Origin: Massilia sp. Root335
GTDB taxonomy: Bacteria; Pseudomonadota; Gammaproteobacteria; Burkholderiales; Burkholderiaceae_D
Assembly: GCF_001425685.1 (NCBI RefSeq)
Contig: NZ_LMCY01000052.1
Span: 62,291 to 126,290 of the forward strand
DNA length: 64,000 bases
Direction: 5' to 3'
Shown here piece by piece: positions 63,494-64,000 of the stretch (its first letter is position 1; each line of letters starts with the position of its first letter). A program made the translations under genes and the position numbers. The notes under the pieces are model-generated. The model made no database searches and was not told where the DNA came from. It saw only the letters and a list, made by a program, of their open reading frames with translations.

Positions 63494-64000
63494 TCAGCCC
63501 AGCCAGGCCTTGAGCGCCGCCTCGCCGTCCGCGCTGAATGCGAGCACGCGCGAATCCGGCACGCGGCGCGCCCAGCCCAGTTGCTGGAAGCGGTCCAGCA
63601 GCGCCGTCCCGAGGGCGCCGGCCAGGTGATGGCGGCGCTCGCTCCAGTCCAGGCAATGACGGCACAGCGGCCGGCGCGACGCGGAGGGCAACGGATCGAT
63701 GCCGAGTTGCGCGACGAGGGCGCGGCCGGCGTCCGTGAGCGTCACGTCGCCGGCATCCAGCGCGAACGCGCCGCGCCGTGCCAGGCCCGCGTAGACGAGC
63801 ACCCCGAGTTCGCCCGCGAGATGGTCGTAGCAGACGCGCGCCTTGCGCAGCGCCGGCTCGCGCGGGCCGGAGCGCACGCGCACCGCGCCCGTGCCGAACG
63901 CGATGCCCATCATGGATTCGAGCAGGTGGGCGACGTCGGCGTCGGCGATGCGGAAATAGCGGTGCCGCCCCTGCGCCTCGACGGTCAGCAGGCCGGCGTC
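63494..64000 (-). CDS. ArsR-family regulator, 5-prime end outside the window
   Basis: 168 codons visible, truncated at the right edge. The visible N-terminal part (DAGLLTVEAQGRHRYFRIADADVAHLLE) is the end of an ArsR-type winged helix. A long C-terminal domain follows (PREPALRKARVCYDHLAGELGVLVYAGLARRGAF, RRPLCRHCLDWSERRHHLAGALGTALLDRFQQLGWARR), which matches the large ArsR/YczG-like group with a His/Cys-rich effector part (CRHCLDWSERRHH). The target is probably upstream or beyond the window. Confidence 0.85.
   Translation of the reverse strand, partial: DAGLLTVEAQGRHRYFRIADADVAHLLESMMGIAFGTGAVRVRSGPREPALRKARVCYDHLAGELGVLVYAGLARRGAFALDAGDVTLTDAGRALVAQLGIDPLPSASRRPLCRHCLDWSERRHHLAGALGTALLDRFQQLGWARRVPDSRVLAFSADGEAALKAWLG

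Overview
The window is GC-rich chromosomal DNA of a betaproteobacterium, most likely Oxalobacteraceae close to Massilia/Telluria. That is inferred from gene content and protein style: a DUF4214/RTX-type exoprotein, a compact paaABCDE-G-H-I-K-J-Y-Z cluster with PaaX, an 87-residue IF-1, DarP next to PmbA, and ParC/ParE. No rRNA, tRNA, insertion sequence, prophage or CRISPR array was seen. The first gene has its own upstream region, and the last gene (ArsR-type regulator) runs off the right edge.

Layout. 0-6 kb: a complete RND tripartite efflux operon (adaptor, inner-membrane pump, outer-membrane lipoprotein) ended by a strong terminator. 6-14.5 kb: housekeeping and signalling genes, including a family 6 (hypoxanthine) DNA glycosylase, a DUF4126-like membrane protein, a four-module c-di-GMP protein (SBP-PAS-PAS-GGDEF-EAL), a second-type infA, a transglutaminase-like/TPR lipoprotein, an HDOD protein and 3-methyladenine DNA glycosylase. 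14.5-17 kb: a chemoreceptor with a co-encoded soluble periplasmic Cache protein. 17-24 kb: a KamA-family radical SAM enzyme, MFS carrier, FAH-family hydrolase, class III aminotransferase, CMD-family protein, esterase, Mog and DarP. 24.7-29.6 kb: PmbA, an RTX/DUF4214 exoprotein, nitroreductase, M14 carboxypeptidase and a DUF2442 protein.

29.6-42.6 kb: phenylacetate catabolism. PaaX is divergent from paaA-B-C-D-E-G-H-I-K-J-Y-Z. PaaK makes phenylacetyl-CoA, PaaABCE(D) epoxidises the ring, PaaG isomerises to the oxepin, PaaZ opens and oxidises it, and PaaJ/PaaH carry out beta-oxidation steps. PaaI and PaaY are thioesterases that rescue CoA. No paaF hydratase is present in the cluster. Two REP-like palindromic elements interrupt it (paaA/paaB and paaY/paaZ).

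42.7-49.2 kb: cupin, HAD phosphatase, KTSC-like protein, argH, GNAT, exported cyanophycinase, GlxA-type regulator and rhodanese. 49.2-56.3 kb: an exoprotein-rich stretch with a membrane-anchored protein coupled to an M64 metallopeptidase, two related exported low-complexity proteins, an AT-rich leader region, an EXORDIUM/PHI-1-like exported protein, and a tight run of an NTF2-like protein, a truncated lipase-foldase-like protein and DsbC. 56.5-61 kb: parC and parE. 61-64 kb: a LexA-type box, a class I glutamine amidotransferase (PuuD-like), an Lrp/AsnC regulator divergent from a LysE exporter, and a partial ArsR-type regulator.

The most distinctive features are the six-copy REP-like palindrome family (with local tandem amplification that even supplies the parC stop codon) and the EXO-like protein beside a folding-factor cassette.
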